From contig NZ_WJNG01000017.1 of NCBI RefSeq assembly GCF_009649745.1, positions 59,107 through 123,106 on the forward strand: a DNA stretch of 64,000 bases, given 5' to 3'. Within the stretch, counting starts at the first letter, position 1; the number at the start of each line of letters is the position of its first letter. Positions 52,828 to 62,400 of the stretch are shown piece by piece. The position numbers and the translations under genes were made by a program. The stretch comes from Aquibacillus halophilus. GTDB lineage: Bacteria; Bacillota; Bacilli; Bacillales; Amphibacillaceae. The notes under the pieces were generated by a model that saw nothing but the letters and a program-made list of their open reading frames with translations, was not told the origin of the DNA and made no database searches.

Positions 52828-54603
52828 TTGGATAGTATCAAGCGGTATTTAGAGTTTGTTAAACCATACAAATGGAAAATCCTACTGACCGTTCTGATTG
52901 GAATTTTAAAATTTGGGATTCCACTATTAATGCCATTGATTGTTAAATATGTCATTGATGATATAATCGGCGCGCAGCAGTTGAGTGATACGGAAAAATT
53001 AAGTGAGTTGCTGTGGCTTATGGGAGGAGCATTTGTAGTATTTTTAGTACTTCGACCACCAATTGAATATTACAGACAATATTTAGGACAATGGACCGGT
53101 AACAAAATTTTGTATGATATAAGAGAAAAATTATTTGAACATATTCAGCGACTAAGTCTTCGTTATTATTCACAGACGAAAACTGGAGAGATCATCTCAA
53201 GAGTAATTCATGATGTTGAGCAAACAAAGAACTTTGTCATGACAGGTTTAATGAATATTTGGCTTGATTTAATAACCATCCTGATTGCTATCGCTATTAT
53301 GCTTACGATGAACATCCCACTAACAATTGTAGCAATTGCACTATTCCCGTTATATGGTATAGCGGTAAGGATTTTTTATGGAAAATTACGTAGCCTAACA
53401 GGCAAGCGATCACAGGCTTTAGCAGAAGTTCAAGGACATTTGCATGAGCGGATTCAAGGAATACCGGTCACAAGAAGCTTTGCTTTAGAGGATTATGAAC
53501 AGGAACAGTTTGACCGCCAAAATAATAATTTTTTAACAAAAGCTATTGATCATACATCTTGGAACGCAAAGACTTTTGCTGTAATGAACACGATAACAGA
53601 TATTGCACCATTAATAGTTATTGCATTTGCGGGGTATTTAGCAATTACTTCAGGCCTAACGATAGGTACGATGGCAGCTTTTGTTGGATATAGTGATCGT
53701 GTTTATGGTCCACTGAGACGCCTAATTAGTTCTTCGACCGTACTAGTCCAATCAATCGCATCAATGGACCGGGTATTTGAATTTATTGATGAAGACTATG
53801 ATATTACTGATAAAAAAGATGCTAAGCATTTAAAAGACTTAGATGGAGACATCGAGTTCGATCAGGTTTCTTTTAGGTATGAGGATGAAGAGGAATTAGT
53901 TCTAGACAACATTTCATTGAAAGTGAAACAAGGAGAAACAATTGCATTGGTAGGCATGAGTGGTGGAGGAAAATCTACGATTATCAGCCTAATACCAAGG
54001 TTTTATGATGTCACAAGTGGAAGCATCAAGATAGATGGTATGGATATTAGGGATGTAGAGGCTCGGTCATTACGCGATAAGATTGGAATGGTCCTCCAGG
54101 ATAATATCCTATTTAGTGAATCAATCGCAATGAATATCCGGATGGGAAATCCTGATGCAACGGATGAACAGGTAATAGAGGCAGCAAAAGCTGCCAATGC
54201 TGATGAATTTATTACGAAATTATCAAAGGGTTATGACACATTAGTTGGCGAACGTGGTGTTAAGTTATCTGGGGGACAAAAGCAGCGGATAGCGATTGCT
54301 CGAGTTTTCTTAAAGAATCCACCGATACTCATTTTAGACGAAGCTACATCTGCACTTGACTTAGAAAGTGAACATTTAATCCAAGAAGCTTTGGAAAAAT
54401 TAGCTTCAGATCGAACAACATTTATAGTAGCCCATCGATTAGCTACTATTACACATGCAGATCGAATTATTTTGATCGAAGATGGTTTGGTAAAAGAGGA
54501 AGGTTCACACCAACAATTAATGAATAAGAAAGGTAACTATTATAATCTCTACCAAGTACAACAGTTAGATGATGATCCGGCACCAGAATATTTAGGAACA
54601 TAA
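52828..54603 (+). CDS. ygaD: ABC exporter, fused membrane and ATPase domains (YgaD)
   Basis: A 591-aa half-transporter, expected to act as a homodimer. Six membrane helices occupy residues 10-300; the ATPase has GMSGGGKST (Walker A), [13 protein letters not shown] (signature) and [11 protein letters not shown] (Walker B). It is related to MsbA/Sav1866 multidrug and lipid exporters. The start is TTG at 52828 after GGGGAGTGA. Synteny supports ygaD. Confidence 0.92.
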   Translation: MDSIKRYLEFVKPYKWKILLTVLIGILKFGIPLLMPLIVKYVIDDIIGAQQLSDTEKLSELLWLMGGAFVVFLVLRPPIEYYRQYLGQWTGNKILYDIREKLFEHIQRLSLRYYSQTKTGEIISRVIHDVEQTKNFVMTGLMNIWLDLITILIAIAIMLTMNIPLTIVAIALFPLYGIAVRIFYGKLRSLTGKRSQALAEVQGHLHERIQGIPVTRSFALEDYEQEQFDRQNNNFLTKAIDHTSWNAKTFAVMNTITDIAPLIVIAFAGYLAITSGLTIGTMAAFVGYSDRVYGPLRRLISSSTVLVQSIASMDRVFEFIDEDYDITDKKDAKHLKDLDGDIEFDQVSFRYEDEEELVLDNISLKVKQGETIALVGMSGGGKSTIISLIPRFYDVTSGSIKIDGMDIRDVEARSLRDKIGMVLQDNILFSESIAMNIRMGNPDATDEQVIEAAKAANADEFITKLSKGYDTLVGERGVKLSGGQKQRIAIARVFLKNPPILILDEATSALDLESEHLIQEALEKLASDRTTFIVAHRLATITHADRIILIEDGLVKEEGSHQQLMNKKGNYYNLYQVQQLDDDPAPEYLGT

Positions 54604-54611
54604 TAAATTGC

Positions 54612-54651
54612 AAAAAGTCTGTGAACCTATTTTGGGTTCACAGACTTTTTA
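54612..54651 (+). terminator. Terminator of ygaD
   Basis: AAAAAGTCTGTGAACC pairs with GGGTTCACAGACTTTTT across a short loop. Confidence 0.9.
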
Positions 54652-54793
54652 TTTGTATATTAAATTGTAATTTTGGTGCCCGTGGACACTTGATTGTTAC
54701 CAACTGTTACGGCAAATTTCAGCAATGCTACCTTCGAATCCGCAGAGTACAAGCCGGTTGAAACGGGACCAATCACATTCAGCCGCTTTAGAA

Positions 54794-55873
54794 TTATCCT
54801 TCTTTTTGAAGAACTTCAAGATGTTCATCCTGATGATACTGCTGATAGCTTTTTAATAAAGTTTGAAGATGGAGTAACTCACGGTGATATTCCATCAACT
54901 GAGATGCTAAGGGTAATAATATTAGACGATTCTCTTCATCTTCTTGATAAACTTGGATAAGTGTATCTATCAGTTTAGGGATATCCGGTTCGGATAATTT
55001 TTGTAACATTTCTGTATTTTGTTTTTTTATTCTTCCCATTGAGCTTAACAACAATTTTTCATGTGAATGAATGACCTTATCCAGTTCCTGTACTAACACG
55101 GATTGAAAGCTAACGGGGACCGAGTTTGATTTTTCATTCAGTTGCTGAAATGCTGTCAGTACTTCAAAAGACTCTTTTGTTGTGTCGATTAGTTGCCGAA
55201 ATATAACAAGTTTTCTAGCTTTAACGAAATGATTTTTTCTTAGATATGTTCGTTCCTCGGAAAATAGCTTATACGTATTATCGATTTTTCGTATATCTTC
55301 CTGTATACGTGAAATCTCACCTTTAAGTACCGGTTCATCTGACAGATGTCGAGTAGTTACACGAAGCCACTGTAATATGTCTGCTGTAGAACGATCGATT
55401 TTCTGAAATAATTTAGTCTCATACTTTGGTGGCAAAAAGACTAGATTAACAACAAAAGCTGAAAATATACCCAAGGTTAAAGCAGAAAAGCGCATTAATG
55501 CAAAGTTCATAAAGCTCATTTCTGTTGAATCCACAACGGCCAAAACGGCAATGATAGCAACTATAGCTAAAGAGATGGTGCTTTCAGACATTTTCATTTT
55601 CATACATATTCCGATTACTAATATTGTCGCAAATCCAATTACAAATGGATCATTTCCTAATGTATAAAAGATTATGATGGCAATCGATACACCGATAATA
55701 TTGGCTTGTATTTGCTCTAGTATCGTTTGAAACGAACGGTAAATCGATGGTTGCATTGCAAAAACTGCTGCTATACCAGCAAAGAAAGAAGAAGAGAAAC
55801 CAAGTAATGTTGCGGTATATAGTGCGATTGCTACAGCGAGTCCAGTTTTAAGCATTCTTGCCCCTAATTTCAT
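54794..55873 (-). CDS. ygaE: Aromatic acid exporter-like membrane protein (UPF0421, YgaE)
   Basis: A 359-aa protein. The N-terminal 145 residues contain about five membrane helices (KTGLAVAIALYTATLLGF, FFAGIAAVFAMQPSIYRSF), the ArAE/FUSC pattern. The rest is a long helical cytoplasmic domain with coiled-coil character. A transport role is inferred from the family. It is convergent with ygaD, and R7 lies upstream. Confidence 0.85.
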   Translation of the reverse strand: MKLGARMLKTGLAVAIALYTATLLGFSSSFFAGIAAVFAMQPSIYRSFQTILEQIQANIIGVSIAIIIFYTLGNDPFVIGFATILVIGICMKMKMSESTISLAIVAIIAVLAVVDSTEMSFMNFALMRFSALTLGIFSAFVVNLVFLPPKYETKLFQKIDRSTADILQWLRVTTRHLSDEPVLKGEISRIQEDIRKIDNTYKLFSEERTYLRKNHFVKARKLVIFRQLIDTTKESFEVLTAFQQLNEKSNSVPVSFQSVLVQELDKVIHSHEKLLLSSMGRIKKQNTEMLQKLSEPDIPKLIDTLIQVYQEDEENRLILLPLASQLMEYHRELLHLQTLLKSYQQYHQDEHLEVLQKEG

Positions 55874-55997
55874 TTAATTCATCCTTCATAATTTAAAGTT
55901 CTTATATCTATTTCTATTCCTCAAATCTATTATAACAAACTTTAAATGTAAGAAATATTAAGAAAACATAATGTTAGGGTACTAATCTTAACAAACA

Positions 55998-56579
55998 GTT
56001 GATTTCTAAAAGATGTGTTTTGACAGAGTAACAATAGATTGCGACGTAACTAATATGGTGATTTCCTACCGTCCTTTATAAGATGAGTGATCATCCATCG
56101 CTTCGGAAAAACACTCCCTTTCCATGGGGAACGCTTCAGCCTCCTCACGAGAAAAAACGCTCGTTGCGGGGTCTTCAGACTGTTCCTTTCCCATAGGAGT
56201 GTCGTATTTTTCCGCAGCTTAGAATAGCTTTCTTTTCGAGTTAGAAGAACTCCAAGGAACGTTTATTTCATGAAATATCACTACTCTCCTCATTAATTAG
56301 AAATTTTTATCGCACGAAGGTTTCTACTTATTTATGAGTTTTTTGTGTATTCCTCAGCTAGTATTTGTGTTGTGTTTGATAACTAGAATAAACTAAAACA
56401 ATAGCTATACTTATATGATGATTGAAGCGCAGGGCAGTCGACTCCTGCGGGAGAAGCGACGGCTGAAAATCCCGGAGGAAGTGGTTTTCTTCCGAGGAAG
56501 TTGAAGCGTTGCCCGCGGAAAGCGACTGCCCGAAGCGCAAATCAACTAGTAGCTACGCCACGATGCTTTTTACATCAAG
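55998..56579 (+). repeat. Mosaic intergenic repeat R7 (modules C and A, forward)
   Basis: Left arm TTGATTTCTAAAAGATG, TTTTGACA, GCGACGTAACT; right arm GCTACGCCACGATGCTTTTTACATCAA, the most decayed right arm. Module C (about 56080-56225) lacks the micro-insertion, so it shows the empty site CCCATAGGAGTGTCG. Module A is at 56420-56546. Frames here are not genes. Confidence 0.83.
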
Positions 56580-56621
56580 TGTGACAAATTAAAAAGCAAC
56601 AATACTGGAATAGAGCATAAC

Positions 56622-56739
56622 AAAAAAAGACCTCTGCATAAATGCAGAAGCCAAGTCGTCATGCCTTGAAGGGAAGTCAACGTATACTAACTTAAACTAT
56701 ACTGACACAAAAGCATGAGTTTGAAAATTATTAATTTTC
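56622..56739 (-). ncRNA. Candidate small RNA between gsaB and R7
   Basis: A sigma-A-like promoter on the minus strand, TTGAAT (56774-56769), 17 bp, TATTAT (56751-56746), is followed by about 118 nt and a terminator. The 5' end folds into a perfect 11-bp hairpin (GTTTGAAAATT/AATTTTCAAAC). The single-stranded middle contains CTTCCCTTC, a pyrimidine patch of the kind sRNAs use for SD pairing. The 3' hairpin is CTTCTGCAT/ATGCAGAGG with a T7 run. There is no open frame. From 56775 to 56968 the DNA is AT-rich with nothing recognisable. Confidence 0.5.
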
Positions 56740-56968
56740 AAACTAATAATAGCATAAAAATTCACAAAATTCAATATATATACAATATTTAACTATAAAA
56801 ATAAAATGATTTCTGTTGAAACCGTAAGAGGGGATATGTAAGCGTTGTATAATAAAAGACCTCGTATTATTTTATGTGAATATAGTATTAGTCGCGAAAA
56901 AGGGTTAGCAGACGATAAGTTGTATTTCCAAATTTGCTTTCAGATAAAAGTTGGAATAATTGCAAAAT

Positions 56969-57003
56969 GATGGAAGTACTATAAAAATAGCACTTCCATC
57001 ATT
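56969..57003 (-). terminator. Terminator of gsaB
   Basis: ATGATGGAAGT-CTAT and ATAG-ACTTCCATCAT pair around AAAA, starting about 10 bp beyond the stop codon. Confidence 0.82.
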
Positions 57004-57009
57004 TGTATA

Positions 57010-58305
57010 TTAATTCAAATTCATCTTTTTAAATGTATGCTCTACGGCATCTATAGTATCTTTTATGTCCTGTTCACTATGAGCTGTTGTGAGGAACCAA
57101 GCCTCATATTTCGAGGGTGCCAAATTAATCCCTTGATTAAGCATAAGTTTGAAAAATTGGCCGAACTTATCTCCGTCGGTAGCTTGTGCTTGCTCAAAAT
57201 TTTCTACTCTTTCTTCACTAAAATAAACAGTCAAAGCGCCTTTTAAACGATTTATCGTTATCTTAATGTTATTTTCTTTCGCGTGTTGTAAAATACCTTG
57301 TTCAAGCATTTCCCCTAGCTTGTCTAACCTTTGATAAATTCCTTCTTCTTTTAATACTTCCAAACAAGCGATTCCAGCTGACATCGAAGCTGGATTTCCA
57401 GCCATTGTACCAGCTTGATAAGCCGGGCCAAGTGGGGCAACCTGTTCCATTATTTCCTTCTTGCCGCCGTATGCACCGATTGGTAATCCACCACCAATGA
57501 TTTTTCCTAGTGCAGTCATATCGGGTTCAACATTTACTAGCTGTTGTGCACTTCCGTAGGTAAAACGGAAGGCTGTGATTACTTCGTCGTAAATAACTAA
57601 CGCACCAGCATCGTGGGTTAGATCATTAACCTGTTGAAGAAAGCCAGGTTTAGGTTCGACTATACCGAAATTACCGACAATCGGTTCAACTAGCACAGCA
57701 GCTACTTGATCGCCCCAACGATTAATTGCTTCCTTATAAGCATCAATATCATTAAAGGGTACCGTGATGACATCTTGTGCTGTTGCTTTTGTTACTCCTG
57801 CAGAGTCAGGGTTACCTAAAGTAGAGGGACCGGATCCCGCCTGTACCAATACTTGGTCAGAATGTCCGTGATAGCATCCAGCAAATTTTATGATTTTATT
57901 TCGATTTGTATAAGCACGTGCTACACGTATTGTGGTCATTACTGCTTCTGTACCGGAGTTAACAAATCGCACCTTCTCTAATGAAGGAATTGCACTCTTT
58001 AACATCTTAGCAAAAGTATTTTCTAACTTAGTGGGTGTCCCATATAACACGCCGTTTTGTGCGGCTTTGATAATGGCCTCTGTAATATGTGGGTGGGCGT
58101 GTCCAGTAATAATTGGGCCGTAAGCAGCCAAATAATCGATGAATTTGTTGCCATCGACATCCCAAAAATAGGCGCCTTCTGCTTTTTCCATATATACAGG
58201 AGTACCACCCCCAACACCTTTAAAAGCTCGTGAAGGGGAGTTGACACCTCCAACGATATGTTTTTGTGCTTCTGTATGTAGCTTTTCGGAATTAGTAAAA
58301 TTCAT
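57010..58305 (-). CDS. gsaB: Glutamate-1-semialdehyde 2,1-aminomutase
   Basis: A 431-aa PLP enzyme converting glutamate-1-semialdehyde to 5-aminolevulinate for haem. [39 protein letters not shown] and the PLP Lys in [17 protein letters not shown] are present. GGAGG precedes the ATG. In B. subtilis this locus carries gsaB, a second copy besides hemL; synteny favours that name. A PerR-like box lies just upstream, which fits peroxide control of haem synthesis. Confidence 0.93.
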   Translation of the reverse strand: MNFTNSEKLHTEAQKHIVGGVNSPSRAFKGVGGGTPVYMEKAEGAYFWDVDGNKFIDYLAAYGPIITGHAHPHITEAIIKAAQNGVLYGTPTKLENTFAKMLKSAIPSLEKVRFVNSGTEAVMTTIRVARAYTNRNKIIKFAGCYHGHSDQVLVQAGSGPSTLGNPDSAGVTKATAQDVITVPFNDIDAYKEAINRWGDQVAAVLVEPIVGNFGIVEPKPGFLQQVNDLTHDAGALVIYDEVITAFRFTYGSAQQLVNVEPDMTALGKIIGGGLPIGAYGGKKEIMEQVAPLGPAYQAGTMAGNPASMSAGIACLEVLKEEGIYQRLDKLGEMLEQGILQHAKENNIKITINRLKGALTVYFSEERVENFEQAQATDGDKFGQFFKLMLNQGINLAPSKYEAWFLTTAHSEQDIKDTIDAVEHTFKKMNLN

Positions 58306-58332
58306 GTGAAACCTCCGTAAATTTCATTTTAG

Positions 58333-58347
58333 TTAAGATTATTATAA
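58333..58347. promoter_or_regulatory. PerR-like box upstream of gsaB
   Basis: TTAAGATTATTATAA matches TTATAATNATTATAA at 13 of 15 positions; the right half is perfect. It is 28-42 bp upstream of the gsaB start. Confidence 0.45.
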
Positions 58348-58498
58348 CAATATAAAAAAGCGAGGGATAGCTAGAGAGTACAGATGATAAATGAAGGACG
58401 TTTTTCAACGATTAAAAAATAGTTGGAAAGTAAAATAAATATTCTATCGAAACATAAAATGTAGAAAGCTATGTCGTTCTTTCGGAGGTGTTAGATAC

Positions 58499-58954
58499 AT
58501 GATTGCAATAGTGACAGTATTACTTATCGTTATTTTAATGGGTGGAAGCTTGTATTCATTCTTTTATCAAAAGTCGTATAAAAGGAGTTATTTCTCTCGA
58601 GAGATTTTCTATACAATGATCATTGTTTATTTTATTGTACTGACAAGTTTTGGGTTGCTATATTTTGTTCTTTCTTTTAACGGTGTTCTTTTAATTGAAG
58701 GGGGGAAACTTCAAGACGTGGGTGCCTTAGAATCTCTGGCCCACTCACTATATTTTAGTGGAGTTACTTTGATGACTGTAGGTTATGGTGACATAACACC
58801 AATTGGCTGGGGTAGATTGCTTGCATTGATTGAAGCATTAATAGGCTATATTTTACCAGCAGCCTTTTTTCTGAAGATATGGCAATACTCTAATGAACAA
58901 AAAGAGGAAGAAACAAAAGAACTAAAGCAAAAACATAAATTTGATTATTTGTAA
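58499..58954 (+). CDS. Two-helix potassium channel-like protein
   Basis: A 151-aa protein. Hydrophobic helices lie at residues 2-20 and 35-65, and a pore helix with the selectivity filter TVGYGD is followed by an inner helix: an Ion_trans_2 (KcsA-like) pore with an extra N-terminal segment. There is no RCK gating domain; the charged tail is short. It would tetramerise in the membrane and pass K+. GGAGG precedes the ATG. It is absent from this position in B. subtilis. Confidence 0.87.
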   Translation: MIAIVTVLLIVILMGGSLYSFFYQKSYKRSYFSREIFYTMIIVYFIVLTSFGLLYFVLSFNGVLLIEGGKLQDVGALESLAHSLYFSGVTLMTVGYGDITPIGWGRLLALIEALIGYILPAAFFLKIWQYSNEQKEEETKELKQKHKFDYL

Positions 58955-59010
58955 GATGGATAAGTATTGGATATTCTTAGTGTAGATAGATAAAATCAGG
59001 AGGGATAATT

Positions 59011-59481
59011 ATGAGCGTTGAGGTTGGACAAACAGTGCCAGATTTCGAATTAAAAGCAAATGATGGGCAGAAAGTGAGGCTTTCTGATTTTAAAGGGAAA
59101 AATATCGTTTTATATTTTTATCCTAAAGATGATACACCAGGATGTACAACAGAAGCTTGCGGTTTCCGTGATAATCATCAAAGCTTCTCTGATGTTGATG
59201 CTGTGATTCTGGGAGTTAGTCCAGATTCAGAAGAAAGTCATCAAAAATTCCGGGAAAAACATGATCTCCCATTTTCGTTATTGGTCGATGAGGATCATAA
59301 GCTAGCTGATCAATATGGAGTTTGGAAGCTAAAGAAAAAGCCTGATAGAGAATATTATGGAATTGAGCGTTCAACATTTATCATTGATAAAGAAGGTACA
59401 CTGCAGAAGGAATATCGTAGCGTTAAAGTAGATGGGCACGTGGAAGATGCTTTGTCCTTTATTCGTGAGAATCTGAGTTAA
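59011..59481 (+). CDS. ygaF: Thiol peroxidase, Bcp/PrxQ type (YgaF)
   Basis: A 156-aa peroxiredoxin. Peroxidatic Cys and resolving Cys are five residues apart in TPGCTTEACGF, the PrxQ pattern, with FYPKDDTPG before it. It reduces peroxides using thioredoxin. AGGAGGG precedes the ATG. It sits between gsaB and perR as in B. subtilis, so peroxide defence genes cluster here. Both Cys codons are normal, in contrast to the UGA in the lipoprotein at 5 kb. Confidence 0.93.
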   Translation: MSVEVGQTVPDFELKANDGQKVRLSDFKGKNIVLYFYPKDDTPGCTTEACGFRDNHQSFSDVDAVILGVSPDSEESHQKFREKHDLPFSLLVDEDHKLADQYGVWKLKKKPDREYYGIERSTFIIDKEGTLQKEYRSVKVDGHVEDALSFIRENLS

Positions 59482-59565
59482 CTGCCAAATATGTATCTGA
59501 CCATTACAGTAAAAGGCCTAAATTAAGAAATTTGACTGTATTGTAGGCATAATCGCTATACAGGT

Positions 59566-59655
59566 GGGGGTGGATTTCATATAGTAAGGTATAACCCTGA
59601 AACCTCCCCTATAATTAATAGTTTGCACAAGGATCTTGTCCTTGTGCCTTTTTTT
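59566..59655 (+). terminator. Structured 3' region and terminator after bcp
   Basis: The stem GCACAAGGA (59625-59633) with TCCTTGTGC (59639-59647) and a T7 run is a clear terminator 145 bp after bcp. Just before it a G-rich stretch (GGTGGGGGT) may pair with ACCTCCCC. I could not match it to a known riboswitch. No B12 box is seen, although a cobalamin gene lies downstream. Confidence 0.6.
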
Positions 59656-59746
59656 GAACTAATGTATAAAGTGATTGTGATTTTTTGCTAAATCAGAATA
59701 GGAAAAAGTATAATATAGAAACAAATGGATTTTAGGAGGATACGGA

Positions 59747-60697
59747 ATGCTTGCTTTATCCACAACGAAATTAACTAGTGAACTGAGAACTTATCTACAA
59801 GAAAAATATCCATCTCTTGAGTTTCAATTTTATCGAACAATGGAAGAAGCGAATGACAATATAAGTGAAGTGGAAATCATACTTACCTATGGAGAAGACA
59901 TAACGCCAGATATAATTGATAGGGCTGGCAAACTAAAATGGATTATGGTTTTATCTGCGGGAATGGAGCTCATGCCCTTTTCAGAAATTAAAACAAGAAA
60001 TATTTTGATGACAAACTCAAAGGGTATACATAAAACTCAGATGGCCGAATATGCAATATCAATGCTACTGCAAGTGTACCGTTCTGCTAAAGAGGTTACA
60101 CTAAATCAACTAAATCATCATTGGGATCGTAAAGTGCCGATGATGGAGATTACAGGGAAAACTATGGTTGTTGTCGGAACAGGGGCAATTGGTCAAGAAG
60201 TTGCAAGATTGGCAAAGGCTTTTCGGATGAAGACATATGGTGTTTCTCATAGTGGGAAACAAAAAGAATATTTTGATGAGACATATTCTACTAGTAATCT
60301 TGAGGTGCCATTAAAAGAGGCAGACTTTGTTGTATCGGTTTTGCCGAGTACAAACGAAACGAAAGACTATTTTCAATATGATCACTTTAAGCAAATGCCA
60401 AAAACTGCTGTTTTTCTGAACATGGGACGTGGAGATGCAGTAAGTAGTGAACTATTGATTCAAGCTCTTGATAATGAGGAAATTACTCATGCTGTGCTAG
60501 ATGTATTTGAGGAAGAGCCACTACCGAAGGATCATCCTCTTTGGAGTCATGAGAAAGTTACACTGACGCCGCATATATCTGGGAAATCCCCTTTATACTT
60601 AACAAGGGCAATAGAAATATTCGAGCAAAACTTGAACAGGTATTTGAATGGGAAATCAGATTACATTAATGAAATAAAACCAGATAGGGGGTACTAA
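59747..60697 (+). CDS. D-isomer 2-hydroxyacid dehydrogenase
   Basis: A 316-aa NAD(P)-dependent oxidoreductase: Rossmann loop VVGTGAIGQEVARLA, NMGRGDAV (substrate Arg region), the Asp/Glu in DVFEEEPL and the catalytic His in TPHISGKSP. The substrate (glyoxylate, hydroxypyruvate or another 2-keto acid) is not clear. AGGAGG precedes the ATG. It ends 2 bp before the cobalamin gene, so the two form an operon. Confidence 0.87.
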   Translation: MLALSTTKLTSELRTYLQEKYPSLEFQFYRTMEEANDNISEVEIILTYGEDITPDIIDRAGKLKWIMVLSAGMELMPFSEIKTRNILMTNSKGIHKTQMAEYAISMLLQVYRSAKEVTLNQLNHHWDRKVPMMEITGKTMVVVGTGAIGQEVARLAKAFRMKTYGVSHSGKQKEYFDETYSTSNLEVPLKEADFVVSVLPSTNETKDYFQYDHFKQMPKTAVFLNMGRGDAVSSELLIQALDNEEITHAVLDVFEEEPLPKDHPLWSHEKVTLTPHISGKSPLYLTRAIEIFEQNLNRYLNGKSDYINEIKPDRGY

Positions 60698-60699
60698 GG

Positions 60700-61257
60700 G
60701 TGAGAATTTATACTAGATCAGGGGATAAAGGGATGACATCTTTAATTTATGGACAACGAGTTGCTAAGAATGATTTGCGGGTTGAAGCTTACGGAACATG
60801 TGACGAAGCAAACTCAATGATCGGACTTGCTTTAAGTCACTTGGAATCAGTTGAATGGGAATCCAAGGAGCAATTTAGAAAAAACCTACATCGTATCCAA
60901 ACGATACTTTTTCATGTTGGTTCGGAATTAGCTACTCCAAGTGATAAAGAAGTCGCATGGAAATTGAAGAAACAGCATATCGAAGAGCTTGAAACACAAA
61001 TTGATCAGTGGGATGCCGAGCTACCAATCCTTACAAATTTCATTTTACCATCAGGACATCCAGTTGCTGCCGGATTACACGCAGCAAGAACTATCGTCCG
61101 AAGAGCTGAACGCATTGCCGTCTCTATTGAGGATGAAACAGATCTATTGCTAGTTAAGTCTTATTTAAATCGGTTATCTGATTATCTGTTTGTAGCAGCT
61201 CGTTATGCAAATATGAAATGCGGTGGGGAAGAAGTGTTACTAGAAGTAGAGAGTTAG
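60700..61257 (+). CDS. Cob(I)yrinic acid a,c-diamide adenosyltransferase (PduO type)
   Basis: A 185-aa protein. The N-terminal ATP-binding segment is IYTRSGDKGMTSLIYGQRV, and the helical bundle contains ARTIVRRAERIAVS and SYLNRLSDYLFVAARYAN. It adenosylates Co(I) corrinoid to make coenzyme B12 forms. The start is GTG, 8 bp after TAGGGGG. Its product would serve B12 enzymes such as ethanolamine ammonia-lyase, which EutH would also supply, though no such enzyme is in the window. Confidence 0.9.
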   Translation: MRIYTRSGDKGMTSLIYGQRVAKNDLRVEAYGTCDEANSMIGLALSHLESVEWESKEQFRKNLHRIQTILFHVGSELATPSDKEVAWKLKKQHIEELETQIDQWDAELPILTNFILPSGHPVAAGLHAARTIVRRAERIAVSIEDETDLLLVKSYLNRLSDYLFVAARYANMKCGGEEVLLEVES

Positions 61258-61289
61258 TATAAAATAGAATTGTACTTAATATACTTTTA

Positions 61290-61336
61290 TTGACAGGAAG
61301 TTTACAAAGCGGTTACACTAATTATAAGAATTATAA
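61290..61336 (+). promoter_or_regulatory. perR promoter with PerR box
   Basis: TTGACA (61290-61295), 18 bp, TACACT, then TTATAAGAATTATAA (61322-61336), which matches the PerR consensus at 14 of 15 positions over the transcription start region. This fits autorepression. Confidence 0.75.
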
Positions 61337-61421
61337 AATAATAATTGTAACAGTATAATCTTGAACAGTAGATGAATTAGTTATATTCTAAATATATTGA
61401 TTGAAAGAGAGGTGCATGACG

Positions 61422-61853
61422 GTGGCTGAAGTAAAACTTCAAGAAGCTGTAGGTCGATTAAAAGAATCTGGAGTGAGAATTACACCACAACGTCATGCGG
61501 TGTTAGAATATCTTTTGAACGCTGAGATTCATCCTACCGCTGATGATATATATAAGGCTTTAGAAGGAAAGTTTCCAAACATGAGTGTTGCTACCGTTTA
61601 TAATAATTTACGTGTATTCAGAGAAATAGGTCTTGTTCGTGAACTAACATATGGTGATTCTTCTAGTCGGTTTGATTGTAATACATCGAAACATTACCAT
61701 ATTATCTGTGATTCTTGTGGTAAAATTGTTGACTTTCACTATCCAAGCCTAGATGAGGTAGAGTCTCTTGCTGAGAAGGTAACCGGATTTGATGTCAGCC
61801 ATCATAGGATGGAGATTTATGGAGTATGTGCAGAATGCAAGACCCAGCATTAA
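61422..61853 (+). CDS. perR: Peroxide-sensing repressor PerR
   Basis: A 143-aa Fur-family repressor. Regulatory metal ligands His37, Asp85, His91, His93 and Asp104 and the zinc Cys96, Cys99 plus the C-terminal CAEC pair are all present at B. subtilis numbering. With Fe(II) bound, H2O2 oxidises His37/His91 and releases DNA. The start is GTG at 61422 (MAEVKLQEA), 7 bp after AGAGAGGTG; this gives the family's usual N-terminus. ATG 61416 and TTG 61401 are too close to or upstream of the site. Confidence 0.95.
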   Translation: MAEVKLQEAVGRLKESGVRITPQRHAVLEYLLNAEIHPTADDIYKALEGKFPNMSVATVYNNLRVFREIGLVRELTYGDSSSRFDCNTSKHYHIICDSCGKIVDFHYPSLDEVESLAEKVTGFDVSHHRMEIYGVCAECKTQH

Positions 61854-61990
61854 CTTAATGGTATGAACTAAGCTCCTTTTTTGCTTCCGAAGTAGACGAG
61901 GGGCTTTTAGTTTGTCCGCAAGTACATTCTTTATCGGTCTAAAACTTAGAAGTTGACATTAAACTAACTAACATACTGTTGAAATCAAAA

Positions 61991-62016
61991 ATCCGCCCAT
62001 AGTATGGACGGATAAT
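61991..62016 (-). terminator. Terminator of ygzB
   Basis: ATCCGCCCAT and ATGGACGGAT pair with one mismatch; on the minus strand TTTTTGAT follows. A weak GCTCC/GGGGC hairpin for perR lies at 61870-61910. Confidence 0.7.
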
Positions 62017-62400
62017 TTATTTGTTATTCGGATTATTTTTTAAAGAATTACGATAATCTTTCGTATTATACTTCTCATCAAATTCTTTGCCTTCAAGGTT
62101 CTTATCTAGTGTTATTGGTTGCTTACAATGCATACAAGCATCGACTCGTCCTAAAATTTTGGTTGGTTTTTCACAGGTAGGACACGTAATTTGTACTGCC
62201 TTAGTAGATAACATACCAATCCAGAAGTAGACAACAGTACTAAATATAATACACAATAAACCAAGAATAAAGAAAATGACCATAAGCCATTCAATGCTTT
62301 TGAGTATAATTCCTACATACATTACACCAAATCCAATAAAGATCAAACTTAATGCAAACGTACGAATTTTATTTATCTTGTTTGAGTAGTTTAAAGCCAA
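62017..62400 (-). CDS. ygzB: YgzB (DUF2614/UPF0295) zinc-ribbon membrane protein
   Basis: A 127-aa protein with two N-terminal membrane helices ([19 protein letters not shown] and [17 protein letters not shown]), then a cytoplasmic zinc ribbon CPTCEKP ... CMHC. The function is unknown. AGGAGG precedes the ATG. It keeps its place next to perR, on the opposite strand. Confidence 0.9.
   Translation of the reverse strand: MALNYSNKINKIRTFALSLIFIGFGVMYVGIILKSIEWLMVIFFILGLLCIIFSTVVYFWIGMLSTKAVQITCPTCEKPTKILGRVDACMHCKQPITLDKNLEGKEFDEKYNTKDYRNSLKNNPNNK

Noticed and set aside
54694..54960. Plus-strand 88-codon frame opposite ygaE
   Set aside because: Overlaps the conserved 3' end of ygaE antisense and has no ribosome binding site.
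842..56579. CRISPR array from the repeated blocks
   Set aside because: Copies are 5-15 kb apart, modular and diverged, with no regular spacers or cas genes.
59482..59746. Cobalamin riboswitch before the dehydrogenase/adenosyltransferase operon
   Set aside because: No B12-box sequence and too short for that class.
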